The notes below the pieces were generated by a model. The model had not been told where the DNA came from and made no database searches. It saw nothing but the letters and a program-made list of their open reading frames with translations. Source: Candidatus Rifleibacteriota bacterium (lineage in GTDB: Bacteria > Muiribacteriota > Ozemobacteria > Ozemobacterales > Ozemobacteraceae). Taken from it: a stretch of DNA of 64,000 bases. The DNA is taken from contig JAFPZP010000099.1 in the NCBI GenBank assembly GCA_017417215.1, positions 1 to 64,000 of the forward strand, given 5' to 3'. This document shows positions 8,636-16,376 of this stretch, piece after piece. Position 1 is the stretch's first letter. The number at the start of each line of letters is the position of its first letter. A program made the translations under genes and the position numbers.

Positions 8636-10102
8636 TCATTCTGTAGGCTTGTTTCTGATTTCTTTTTTCTCCTTTCCAATATAAAGGTGTTTCCCAGCTC
8701 TTATCCAGTCTAACTCAGGGTAGTTTTTGCTTAAATCTATTGAAACAAAGATTCTATCTTTTTCAGTCAATTTATCTATCCAGATTTTGTATGATTTATA
8801 GTTGTAATAAGAATATATAATTTCTCTGTAAACCATTCTGTTTTCGTCTGTCATAATTACTGGTTCAAAGCCTAATACATATTTGTATTTCCCTTCTGGG
8901 TCATTATAATATTGGTAATAAAAATGATTCATATCATCGTTATATATTATACCACCATCAAGAGGTTTATATTCGGCAAACTCTGGTTTTGAAAAGTCGA
9001 CAGAGTATTCTGCTCGCTTTTTCTGATTATTCCAGGCTGAATTTGTCATAAATAGAATCGATGATAAAACGGCTAAGATAAACATCGTATTTCTCATAAA
9101 TGGCTTTTTTATTGATTTCATATCTTCAATAAGTTCTGAAAGTTTATGAGATAACCAGAACATTAAAGCTACTGTGCCCCAGTCAACCCAGAATCTTATT
9201 ACTTTTAGCGATAATAGCCAGCATAATAGAATGCATATGAATAATCTATCTTTGCTTAAATCGTTAAGCTTCATCTTTTTTGAATAGATTGAAAGCATAG
9301 TTATAAAAAATGTGGGAACAAGCCACAATATATTAATATTCCCTTCAGCAAATTCTGTAACAAGTTGCCAATTATATATTTTTTCCGAGAATATGTTTAA
9401 AGTCGCTGTGTAATGAAAATATAGAAATTGATTGAACTCACCGGTGAGGAAAGCTCCTAATATCGTTGAAAGTAAGATAATAAAACTCAACTCTAGTGAT
9501 TGTTTTATTTCCCCTGATAAGAGCAGAGCCATTGGAAGAATCAGGAACGTATACCAGGTCCCATGTAGCCATACTGCTATTGTTAAAAGAATGATAGAGC
9601 CTAAATACTTTAAACTGTAATCTTCTTTATCAGAATCTAAAAACCAGATTTTCAACAAAATAAGGGTTATTATATTCGAAATAATAAAAGGACGGCCGCT
9701 GAGCGTTCTTAAGATAATACTTCTATCAAACAAGAACATTATTGTCAGTAATATTATCCAGGCAGCTTTATTCGGAGATAATATAGTGCCAGTAATGTTG
9801 AACAGACAAAAAAGCCCTATTACACTAAGGTAAATCAACCCTTCTTTACTGATTTTCAAATACCTATGAATAAAGCGTAACAAAGAGTGCCAGCCAGCAT
9901 TATGGTCTGAAGAAAGGCTTGGTTTAATAACTAGCACATCTGACCATGTTTGATTAGTTGTGGAAAAGGCAATATGTCTATTTGCATCGTCTGTAGGCAT
10001 ATAACCTACAGAAAGGATTCTGTAAGGAATAAATATAAAAGTAGCGAATAATATTAAAATCGCTAATAGTTTTTCTAAATTTTGTTCTTTGTTTAAATTC
10101 AT
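8636..10102 (-). CDS. GT-C-like polytopic membrane glycosyltransferase candidate
   Basis: 488 residues with about ten membrane helices and a soluble C-terminal tail. After the first helix comes YMPTDDANRHIAF, an acidic pair in the first extracytoplasmic loop as in GT-C enzymes of the PMT/ArnT type, where it acts in catalysis or metal binding. A conserved tail follows (IIYNDDMN, DWIRAGKHLYIGK) that is shared with the paralogue at 5205-6491. It is the first gene of the minus-strand cluster with gtrA-like, flavoprotein and paralogue genes. The likely role is transfer of a sugar from a lipid carrier to an envelope glycan, inferred from architecture and context. It starts in a 69-base region divergent from the HEAT gene. 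Confidence 0.6.
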   Translation of the reverse strand: MNLNKEQNLEKLLAILILFATFIFIPYRILSVGYMPTDDANRHIAFSTTNQTWSDVLVIKPSLSSDHNAGWHSLLRFIHRYLKISKEGLIYLSVIGLFCLFNITGTILSPNKAAWIILLTIMFLFDRSIILRTLSGRPFIISNIITLILLKIWFLDSDKEDYSLKYLGSIILLTIAVWLHGTWYTFLILPMALLLSGEIKQSLELSFIILLSTILGAFLTGEFNQFLYFHYTATLNIFSEKIYNWQLVTEFAEGNINILWLVPTFFITMLSIYSKKMKLNDLSKDRLFICILLCWLLSLKVIRFWVDWGTVALMFWLSHKLSELIEDMKSIKKPFMRNTMFILAVLSSILFMTNSAWNNQKKRAEYSVDFSKPEFAEYKPLDGGIIYNDDMNHFYYQYYNDPEGKYKYVLGFEPVIMTDENRMVYREIIYSYYNYKSYKIWIDKLTEKDRIFVSIDLSKNYPELDWIRAGKHLYIGKEKKEIRNKPTE

Positions 10103-10171
10103 ATATAAAATAGAATAACATAATGAGTAAAATTAATTGTAAATTTTTGCTCTTTCTAATAAAATATTTTT

Positions 10172-12634
10172 GTGGCTATATCAAAAGAACAACAAAATAT
10201 ATTAGATAATCTTAGGTTGCCAATAAAATCCTTCCGTATTTTTGCATTGGAAGAGGTTATTAAGAGTGGCGGCAGTCCTGAGATATTAGCTGTTTTAGAA
10301 GAAATAAGCGCAACTGAAGATGATCCAGAATGTTCAATGCTTATTTCTCATGCTATTTCAGCAGTTAATAGCAGGTTAGGCGGGACTAACAAAGTAGAAA
10401 CTGTTAGCCTTGATAATGTTTCAGACTTTTTGACAAACTGGAAAGAAGCAGATGAAAATTTGCGAATGCATATTTTATCTAATTTGCCAGTCAGACTACC
10501 TAAAGATGTAAGAACCTTAGGTCCGGAATTGGCTGAAGGGGTTACACCGCTTGTTGCAGCCAGAGTTATAAGAACATTTGGGCGAAATTGGCCAGAAGAT
10601 AAATTTAATCTTATTACCAATAATCTCCATTCTGACAGCCTTGTTTTAAAATTAGCTTCTTTAAGAACAATGGTTCATCTTAAGCCTGATTTGCTTTTAG
10701 ATGAGTTGCCAGAATTATTGGCTTCTCCAGACCCTGAAATAAAAGCTCTAGCAATTAGAGGTCTTGTTAAAATTGATAAAGAAGAAGCTTTGAATCACTT
10801 GCAGGCTCTTCTTTTGTCACCGACAAAAACAGAACGCTTGGCCGGTATACAGAATTGTCCATTTTTGCCTTTTGATATGGTTAAGCCTTTGTTGCTCAAG
10901 TATTTCGCTGCAGAAACCAACTCTGAGCTTTTGATAAAGGCTGGTTGGATAATAGAAATGAATCCGGATGTTGAAGTCCCGTTCAGACTATTTGAAATAG
11001 CAGAACGTTCTCCAGCTAAAAAGGCAGAATTAGTTAAAAAAGTACTGAATGAATCAGTTAATCTTTTAAATAAGTCTGGAATACTAGGAAATCAGTTCTC
11101 TGAATATACTAGAAAGCTCCAGAATTGGGTTAACAAAAGAAATGCTTTACGTTTGGTCAGACAAGTTGTTGCTAGACTCGATGGTGAAACTGTTGTTCCC
11201 GAAATCGAACAGAAAGTTATGGTTGCTGTCAAACAACCATTGTTTAAAGAAGCATTTTTAGAAGCACTGAATTGGCCGATTTCTGATATTGTTAAATCTC
11301 GAATTAAGAAATATCTTGGTATAACTGATGTTGTCAGTGAAGAAGCAGGTAAAACAAAGACAGAAGAAGTTGCACCAGAACAGAAGACTACTTCAGAAAG
11401 CGCTACACCAGCTTTATCTAATTTAGAAATGCTGGCAAATATAACTCCTGAAGATGCAAAAGAAAAACTGAACAATATTATTTCTTTCATTACCAAAAAG
11501 GAATCTGATTTAAAGATTGCAGCTTTTCAGTGTTTAACAAGATGCAGGTTAAGCGGTGCAGAAGATGTTGCTGTTAGCATGATTAAGAATCCTGATATTT
11601 CACTAGCTACAGCAGCAGTAGAATATCTGAGTATTGTTAACCCCGATTGCGTATTCCCATACTTAGGCTATTGTCTGAATGTTTCAGATATTGGAATGAA
11701 ATCTGTAGCTCTTGGTATATTGAAGAACTATGATTATAATCAGGCAGTTTCTTCTTTGCGAGCTATGCTTTATTCGCCCGACAACAAACAGCAGAGTATG
11801 GCTATGGAATGTATCGGTCAGTTTGATTTCGCCTTAATCAGAGATATGCTCACTGAGTTTCTTTGCTTTGATTATCATGAGCACTTGATTGAAGCAGGTC
11901 TCTGCCATTTTGCTGCTAACCCCTCTGCTGATAACGTATATTCATTATATAAGATTGAACAGGCTCATCCTGGTCAAATTGCTGAACAGGCCAAAAAATT
12001 AAGAGAAGCTTGTCCAGAACCTACTGAAGAAATGGCTACTTCTTTGGATCAAACCCAAACAAAGAAGGAAGAATCCAAAGAAAAAGAAATAAAAGCAGCA
12101 AAAGAAGCTGAACTTAAAGAAAGACTGAGAATAGAAAAAGAAAAGAAGGCAAGCAAAAGACCTGCTTATGCTTATCGTTCTCCTGTTGAAATTCCTGAAA
12201 GAACTTCAAAACAACAGCTTATTGCTATTTGGCAAGGCTTATGTGATTTTGTTCAATCTAAGGCTTTGCCTATAACTATAGTGATATTTTTAATTGTTGC
12301 TCCAACTGTTTATTATGTATTCTTCTATTCTGGAGCTTCAGGCGAAACAACTAAAAAGGGTAGTGTAGTTGTTTGTGACCCAGTAATAGCAGAAGGGCTG
12401 GTTGCAGAAGTTGATGACGGTGTTGTTACTGTTAAAGCAACCAATGGTATAACTTACATATTAGTTCCTTTAAAAGATGGTTGGAAAATCCCAGAAAAAG
12501 GAAAACTTATAAGAGGTTTGTTCGTTCCTTACAGAATGTCTTCAAATGGTGACGTCGCAGCTCATTTAGGTGATGCTGGTTATATGTACATTGATAAGTA
12601 TTCTGAGGAATTTAGTGGGGATAAGGCGAAATGA
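10172..12634 (+). CDS. HEAT-repeat protein with C-terminal membrane anchor
   Basis: 820 residues, starting at GTG. Residues about 1-620 are alpha-helical repeats of HEAT type (for example LASLRTMVHLKPDLL, ALAIRGLVKIDKEEAL). Residues about 625-675 are a K/E-rich stretch, and one membrane helix follows at about 697-719 (ITIVIFLIVAPTVYYVFF). A domain of about 95 residues comes after the helix. If the repeats face the cytoplasm, this is a large binding platform tethered to the inner membrane. The stop codon overlaps the start of the ECF sigma gene (ATGA, 12631-12634), so the two products are made together. A role in controlling that sigma factor is possible, but it is an inference with no family precedent that I know of. 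Confidence 0.75.
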   Translation: MAISKEQQNILDNLRLPIKSFRIFALEEVIKSGGSPEILAVLEEISATEDDPECSMLISHAISAVNSRLGGTNKVETVSLDNVSDFLTNWKEADENLRMHILSNLPVRLPKDVRTLGPELAEGVTPLVAARVIRTFGRNWPEDKFNLITNNLHSDSLVLKLASLRTMVHLKPDLLLDELPELLASPDPEIKALAIRGLVKIDKEEALNHLQALLLSPTKTERLAGIQNCPFLPFDMVKPLLLKYFAAETNSELLIKAGWIIEMNPDVEVPFRLFEIAERSPAKKAELVKKVLNESVNLLNKSGILGNQFSEYTRKLQNWVNKRNALRLVRQVVARLDGETVVPEIEQKVMVAVKQPLFKEAFLEALNWPISDIVKSRIKKYLGITDVVSEEAGKTKTEEVAPEQKTTSESATPALSNLEMLANITPEDAKEKLNNIISFITKKESDLKIAAFQCLTRCRLSGAEDVAVSMIKNPDISLATAAVEYLSIVNPDCVFPYLGYCLNVSDIGMKSVALGILKNYDYNQAVSSLRAMLYSPDNKQQSMAMECIGQFDFALIRDMLTEFLCFDYHEHLIEAGLCHFAANPSADNVYSLYKIEQAHPGQIAEQAKKLREACPEPTEEMATSLDQTQTKKEESKEKEIKAAKEAELKERLRIEKEKKASKRPAYAYRSPVEIPERTSKQQLIAIWQGLCDFVQSKALPITIVIFLIVAPTVYYVFFYSGASGETTKKGSVVVCDPVIAEGLVAEVDDGVVTVKATNGITYILVPLKDGWKIPEKGKLIRGLFVPYRMSSNGDVAAHLGDAGYMYIDKYSEEFSGDKAK

Positions 12635-13167
12635 GCTCTGAAAAAGCCTTAGAACAAGAGAATAATCTAGCATTAATTCAATTGGTAAAAAAAGGTGATA
12701 CTGAAGCTTTAGATAAGTTGTTAAATATTTATATTCCTCAGTTAAATTCTTTTTTTCATTATATTCATGTGCCAGAAGATATAATTGAAGACTTAATTCA
12801 AGAAACTTTCGAAAGAATGATAAAAAAAATAGATTCTTTTGATGAAAGTAAAAGGTTTTCAACCTGGCTAATGACGATGGGAAGAAATATCTATGTTGAT
12901 CAATATAGAAGAAAAGTAAAAGGCGAAGAAATTATTGCTGAGGAAAGCAGAGATAATATCGGGAGTGACCCTGAAACAGAAGTAATTGGCAAAATTAGTG
13001 TGGAAGAGTTATTAAAATCTTTATCTGATAAAGAGAAGTTTTTAATAGAAATGAGAATTTTTAAACAAATGCCCTTTGCCGATATTTCAGAAGTAACTGG
13101 AGAATCCGAAACCTCTTTACGTTCTAGATTTTTTAGAACTCTCAACCGTTTAAGAAGTGTTTTTTAG
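12631..13167 (+). CDS. ECF-type RNA polymerase sigma factor
   Basis: 178 residues, the usual ECF length. Region 2 covers about residues 15-90: EDIIEDLIQETFERM, then FDESKRFSTWLMTMGRNIYVDQYRRK, which should bind the -10 element and core polymerase. Region 4 covers about 125-178 with LSDKEKFLIEMRIF and the helix-turn-helix FADISEVTGESETSLRSRFFRTLNRL, which should read the -35 element. Its start overlaps the HEAT gene stop. The promoter-like elements before the two lipoprotein genes 1.4 and 3.2 kb away are plausible targets. A zf-HC2 protein, a common type of ECF anti-sigma factor, lies at 14568-15155 on the other strand. Confidence 0.92.
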   Translation: MSSEKALEQENNLALIQLVKKGDTEALDKLLNIYIPQLNSFFHYIHVPEDIIEDLIQETFERMIKKIDSFDESKRFSTWLMTMGRNIYVDQYRRKVKGEEIIAEESRDNIGSDPETEVIGKISVEELLKSLSDKEKFLIEMRIFKQMPFADISEVTGESETSLRSRFFRTLNRLRSVF

Positions 13168-13194
13168 TTACAATAAATTACCTGTTTTTTTAGT

Positions 13195-13442
13195 AAAAAA
13201 AACCAACAAACATAAATCTTTTGGAAACAGTGAAATCTCTCTGTAAGTTCTAGCCGTTAGACGTAACTTTATACTGTATTCGCACCAGTTTTATCCCTTC
13301 GATCCTCTCTCTCTGCATTTAGGCTTTACCCGATTATTCTTTATTTATGTTTTTTAAAAGGGATGTGACCTGCTTTTAAGTAAAAGTATAGATACTTCGG
13401 AGTTTTCTTGAGTGTCTCTTAGGAAGATTCTGTTTGTTGGTT
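13195..13442 (-). ncRNA. Structured RNA candidate, family not identified
   Basis: No coding frame covers this interval. Its ends are complementary: 13201-13212 (AACCAACAAACA) pairs perfectly with 13431-13442, and 13215-13220 pairs with 13424-13429. Read on the minus strand, the last arm is followed by a run of eight T, as in an intrinsic terminator. On that strand the interior holds hairpins: AAGTAT/ATACTT at 13389-13402 region, AAGTT-TCTA/TAGA-AACTT at about 13246-13270, and a longer stem ATCCCTT/AAGGGAT. Size and end pairing would allow 6S RNA, but I found no signature of 6S, SRP, RNase P or tmRNA. It begins 20 bases after the lipoprotein gene stop, so it may instead be a 3' UTR structure. 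Confidence 0.5.
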
Positions 13443-13461
13443 AAAAAAGATAAGGTTTGTT

Positions 13462-14478
13462 TTATTCTATTTTTATAAAAGCTTCATCTAATTTATTTAA
13501 GCCGTTTGAAATATCGTTTATAGTATTGTCTACTTGTGTTTTAACCATACCGTAGGATCTTCCGCAAAATACAACAGCAGTTTTTATAGATTCGAGTTTA
13601 GTTTTTAATTGTTGATATTTTTCTTGGGAATCTTTTGATGTTGGATTTCTTTTAATATCATATAGTTCATTTTTATATCTTTTAAGATTAGTCATTAACT
13701 TTGCTCTTGAATTGTTCTCTGGTCGGTCATTGCTAATATAGTGGCTGTCTAACAAATAGTGAAGATTGTCTAAGGCATCAGATAAATCTCTGCAACCATC
13801 TTTTATATTTGATGAAACATTCTCTTTTTCTTTTGTAGTTAGAAGTCGTGTATCGACCGTTGGGGCATTTGCTGCTTCCTTGTTTTCTTTATTGTCATTA
13901 TTTGAAAGAGAGTTATTGATCTGTGATGCCAAGTCTTCTAATCTATTTCCAACTTTGACTATATTAGTGGAGTTTGTTTTCGTTTTATTCTCAGAGTCAT
14001 ATGAATCTGCGTTAGTTGTTAGTTTGCTTTGAGTATCACTGTCTTTTTTAGAACTGGCAGAAGTCTGAGTTATTTGTACTGATTCATTCAGTGGATTCCC
14101 TGCGGAGTCTTTGGCTGAAGCTTTAAGTTTTTCTCCGGTATCTTCAAGTTTTTGTCCGAAACTAGAAGCCTTATTCAGAGCTGTATCAACTTTGTTTAAA
14201 CCTGCATCTATTTTCGTTGCGATTTTGTCTGTTTTTCCAGTAAATTCACCTATAGCTTCTCCTACGGATTTCACTGCGGGTTTTACTGTTTTAACGACAT
14301 TTTTTACAACTTCTACTCCTGATTTAATTACTTTACCAATACCACTAACAATAGAGCCTAAAGTATTGGTTAAACCAGAAATTATTTTCCCTAGATCTAA
14401 GCTACAGCCTGTTAGGGTGATTGAAATCACTAAAAAAATAGTAAGTAATAAAGAACCTCTCATAAGTTTTTTGAGCAT
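13462..14478 (-). CDS. Lipoprotein, paralogue of 15165-16304
   Basis: 338 residues. Signal peptide with lipobox LTGC around residues 22-25. The mature N-terminus (CSLDLGKIISGLTNTLGSI, then a V/K-rich stretch) is a glycine-spaced amphipathic segment shared with the paralogue at 15165-16304. A Ser/Thr/Asn-rich middle follows, and then a helical C-terminal half with the shared NPTSKDSQEKY. Function unknown; it is presumably anchored in the outer membrane. GGAG precedes the ATG. A TGCAAC-N17-CGTA promoter-like element at 14535-14561 suggests ECF control. The stop is 20 bases from the structured RNA candidate. Confidence 0.8.
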   Translation of the reverse strand: MLKKLMRGSLLLTIFLVISITLTGCSLDLGKIISGLTNTLGSIVSGIGKVIKSGVEVVKNVVKTVKPAVKSVGEAIGEFTGKTDKIATKIDAGLNKVDTALNKASSFGQKLEDTGEKLKASAKDSAGNPLNESVQITQTSASSKKDSDTQSKLTTNADSYDSENKTKTNSTNIVKVGNRLEDLASQINNSLSNNDNKENKEAANAPTVDTRLLTTKEKENVSSNIKDGCRDLSDALDNLHYLLDSHYISNDRPENNSRAKLMTNLKRYKNELYDIKRNPTSKDSQEKYQQLKTKLESIKTAVVFCGRSYGMVKTQVDNTINDISNGLNKLDEAFIKIE

Positions 14479-14534
14479 AAAAATCTCCTCTCATATTGAA
14501 CTCTCATATTTTTTTATTTTTTATTTATATATAT

Positions 14535-14561
14535 TACGAACAAATAATAAGTTTTGTTGCA
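14535..14561 (-). promoter_or_regulatory. Putative ECF-sigma promoter of lipoprotein gene 13462-14478
   Basis: On the minus strand TGCAAC (14556-14561) is followed 17 bases later by CGTA (14535-14538), with AAAAC directly after the -35 motif. The same elements with the same spacing precede the paralogue at 15165-16304. The layout resembles the TGAAAC-N16/17-CGTA promoters of SigW-type ECF factors. It lies about 57 bases before the start codon. Confidence 0.55.
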
Positions 14562-14567
14562 GAAAAA

Positions 14568-15155
14568 TTATAAATCGCTATCTTTTTTTGAAGAAGGAAT
14601 AGTCTGGGTTGGGTAATTTATTGGTTCGTTGCTTCGCATATCCTCATAAGATACATTGTTTGATAATTTATTTTTTAAATTAGAAGCTTTTTCTTTTGAT
14701 AAATCAGATTCTAAATCAACTGTTTCAGATGCATTTGTAGATAATGAATTTGAATTATTTGTTGATCTGGTTTCTGTAAGATTTGGTTTTGGGGTTGAGG
14801 AAAGGGAGTTATTGCCAAGAGCAAGAACACCTAATGCTAACGACCCGGCAAGACCAACGCCTACAATAATAGATGCTGCAGTGAGACTTGATTTTGCTGC
14901 TCCAGAGGAAGCGGCAGCTACTTGTCTTGCCTGCATTGCTTCTTTTAAGTTTGCTGCAATTTTTGATTTTAGAGCTAAGCTGGCAGCAGGAATAACAGAT
15001 TGCGTAGAAGCCTTTAAAGCTTTGATTGATTCAAGGCTTCTACGACATTCAATGCAAGTTTCAAGGTGAGCAGAGGCTTCTAATGACAATTTTTCGTAAT
15101 TGCCATTAGCTGCTATTGCTTCATCTAATATTTTTTTGCATTTATCTGTTAACAT
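14568..15155 (-). CDS. Zinc-finger (zf-HC2-like) anti-sigma-type membrane protein
   Basis: 195 residues. The N-terminus has a Cys at residue 6 and HLETCIECRRSL near 31-42, giving the H-x3-C-x2-C pattern of zinc-binding anti-sigma domains. One membrane helix lies at about 93-113 (ASIIVGVGLAGSLALGVLAL). The remaining 80 residues are Ser/Asn-rich and probably outside the cytoplasm. Such proteins commonly bind ECF sigma factors and release them on envelope stress. It sits between two paralogous lipoprotein genes, 9 bases after the upstream one. The nearest ECF gene (12631-13167) is on the opposite strand, so a functional link is inference. Confidence 0.72.
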   Translation of the reverse strand: MLTDKCKKILDEAIAANGNYEKLSLEASAHLETCIECRRSLESIKALKASTQSVIPAASLALKSKIAANLKEAMQARQVAAASSGAAKSSLTAASIIVGVGLAGSLALGVLALGNNSLSSTPKPNLTETRSTNNSNSLSTNASETVDLESDLSKEKASNLKNKLSNNVSYEDMRSNEPINYPTQTIPSSKKDSDL

Positions 15156-15164
15156 TTTATTCTT

Positions 15165-16304
15165 TTATTTACTCTTATTTATTTTATCTATGCATTCGTC
15201 TATTGAGTTAATGGTTTCCTTTGCTGTTTTTGTAAAATCGTCAAAAATATTTTTGACATTTTGAACATCAGCAGAAAACTTTTGCATATTTTTATTTAAC
15301 TCATCCATCTTTTTAGAAACTTCTGCATATTTGGCTTGAGATTCCTTTGAAGTTGGATTTGCCTTAATTTCGTTAAACTTTTTCTTTATATTTTCTATTT
15401 CTTTGAGTGCATCTTCTTTTATTTTTGTGTCGTTAGCATTATTTGTTGTTGGAGTCATATTAAGGATCTTTTCAAATGTTCCAAGGGCACCACTCATATT
15501 GTCAACCGTGTTTGAAATTGTTTTTTCAGCTTGTTTAACTTCTTCTTTAGATAGAAGCTTAAAGTTATTTGATGTGGTTGTTTGAGCCGAATTATTATCC
15601 TTTTTAGTTAATTGTTGAGCCATATTCAAAACTGGATTGCTATTAGAGCTAGAAGAAGTTGTAGTCTTGGATGAAGATTTAGAACTACTTGATGTTGATT
15701 TTGAACTGGTAGATTTAGAAGAAGATGATGTTTTGTTTGATGAAGAATTTGAAGAACTAGACTTCTGAGATGAAGATACAGAAGATGCTTTGTTTGAAGA
15801 TTTAGTAGCACTGGTTCCAGAAGTATTAGAATCACTTTTTGAACTGGCTGTAGTTTGAGTAGTTGCAGTTCCTGAAGCTACTTTGTTTCCTGCAGAGTCT
15901 TTACCTGCTTTTATCAGACTATCGCCTATGTTTTCTAGTTGTGTTCCAAAACTAGCTATACTAGAAAGAGGGCTGGTATTATTGGATATTTTAGCAGTAC
16001 CGCTAGCGGTTTTGTTGTTATTACTAGAAGTTTTACTCGTTCCACTCGCCGTACCCGACGAATTACCCGACGTTCCCATAGCATTGCTTATCTCATTCGC
16101 TACCGAAGTAACAGCGTTAACAACTCCTTGAACTACGCCAACGACAGCTTTTATTACAGTACCAACGCCTTTTATTATAGAGCCGAGTATGTTTGTAAGG
16201 CCAGAGAAAATTTTGCTCAAATCAAGACTACAACCTGTGAGAGTTATAGAAATGATAAGCATGAGACTTAGGAAAAATGAGCCTCGTAAGATTTTTTTGA
16301 ACAT
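15165..16304 (-). CDS. Lipoprotein, paralogue of 13462-14478
   Basis: 379 residues. Signal peptide with lipobox LTGC near residues 22-25, then CSLDLSKIFSGLTNILGSI, almost the same as in the paralogue. Residues about 75-235 are extreme low complexity (Ser, Thr, Asn, Lys), probably a flexible stalk. The C-terminal 130 residues are helical and coiled-coil-like, with the shared NPTSKESQAKY. A GGAGG motif precedes the start. Nine bases separate its stop from the zf-HC2 gene, so the two are likely co-transcribed. It has a TGCAAC-N17-CGTA element upstream (16335-16361). Function is unknown; a surface or envelope structural role is plausible. Confidence 0.8.
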   Translation of the reverse strand: MFKKILRGSFFLSLMLIISITLTGCSLDLSKIFSGLTNILGSIIKGVGTVIKAVVGVVQGVVNAVTSVANEISNAMGTSGNSSGTASGTSKTSSNNNKTASGTAKISNNTSPLSSIASFGTQLENIGDSLIKAGKDSAGNKVASGTATTQTTASSKSDSNTSGTSATKSSNKASSVSSSQKSSSSNSSSNKTSSSSKSTSSKSTSSSSKSSSKTTTSSSSNSNPVLNMAQQLTKKDNNSAQTTTSNNFKLLSKEEVKQAEKTISNTVDNMSGALGTFEKILNMTPTTNNANDTKIKEDALKEIENIKKKFNEIKANPTSKESQAKYAEVSKKMDELNKNMQKFSADVQNVKNIFDDFTKTAKETINSIDECIDKINKSK

Positions 16305-16334
16305 AAATAACCTCCTGTTATTTTCTAAAACAAA

Positions 16335-16361
16335 TACGAAGTTATTTTATGTTTTGTTGCA
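16335..16361 (-). promoter_or_regulatory. Putative ECF-sigma promoter of lipoprotein gene 15165-16304
   Basis: On the minus strand TGCAAC (16356-16361) and CGTA (16335-16338) are 17 bases apart, exactly as before the paralogous lipoprotein gene. The two sites also share a T-rich run before, and AAAAC after, the -35 motif. It starts about 31 bases before the lipoprotein start codon. Confidence 0.55.
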
Positions 16362-16376
16362 AAAAAATTAAAAAAA

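Noticed and set aside
10103-10171. Copy of the TGCAAC-N17-CGTA element before the HEAT-sigma operon
   Set aside because: An AATTTTTGC stretch is present, but GCTCT replaces GCAAC and no CGTA lies at the right distance, so autoregulation is not supported.
14111-14602. 163-residue plus-strand ORF
   Set aside because: It is antisense to a lipoprotein gene with a clear signal peptide and ribosome binding site. Its length reflects low-complexity codons.
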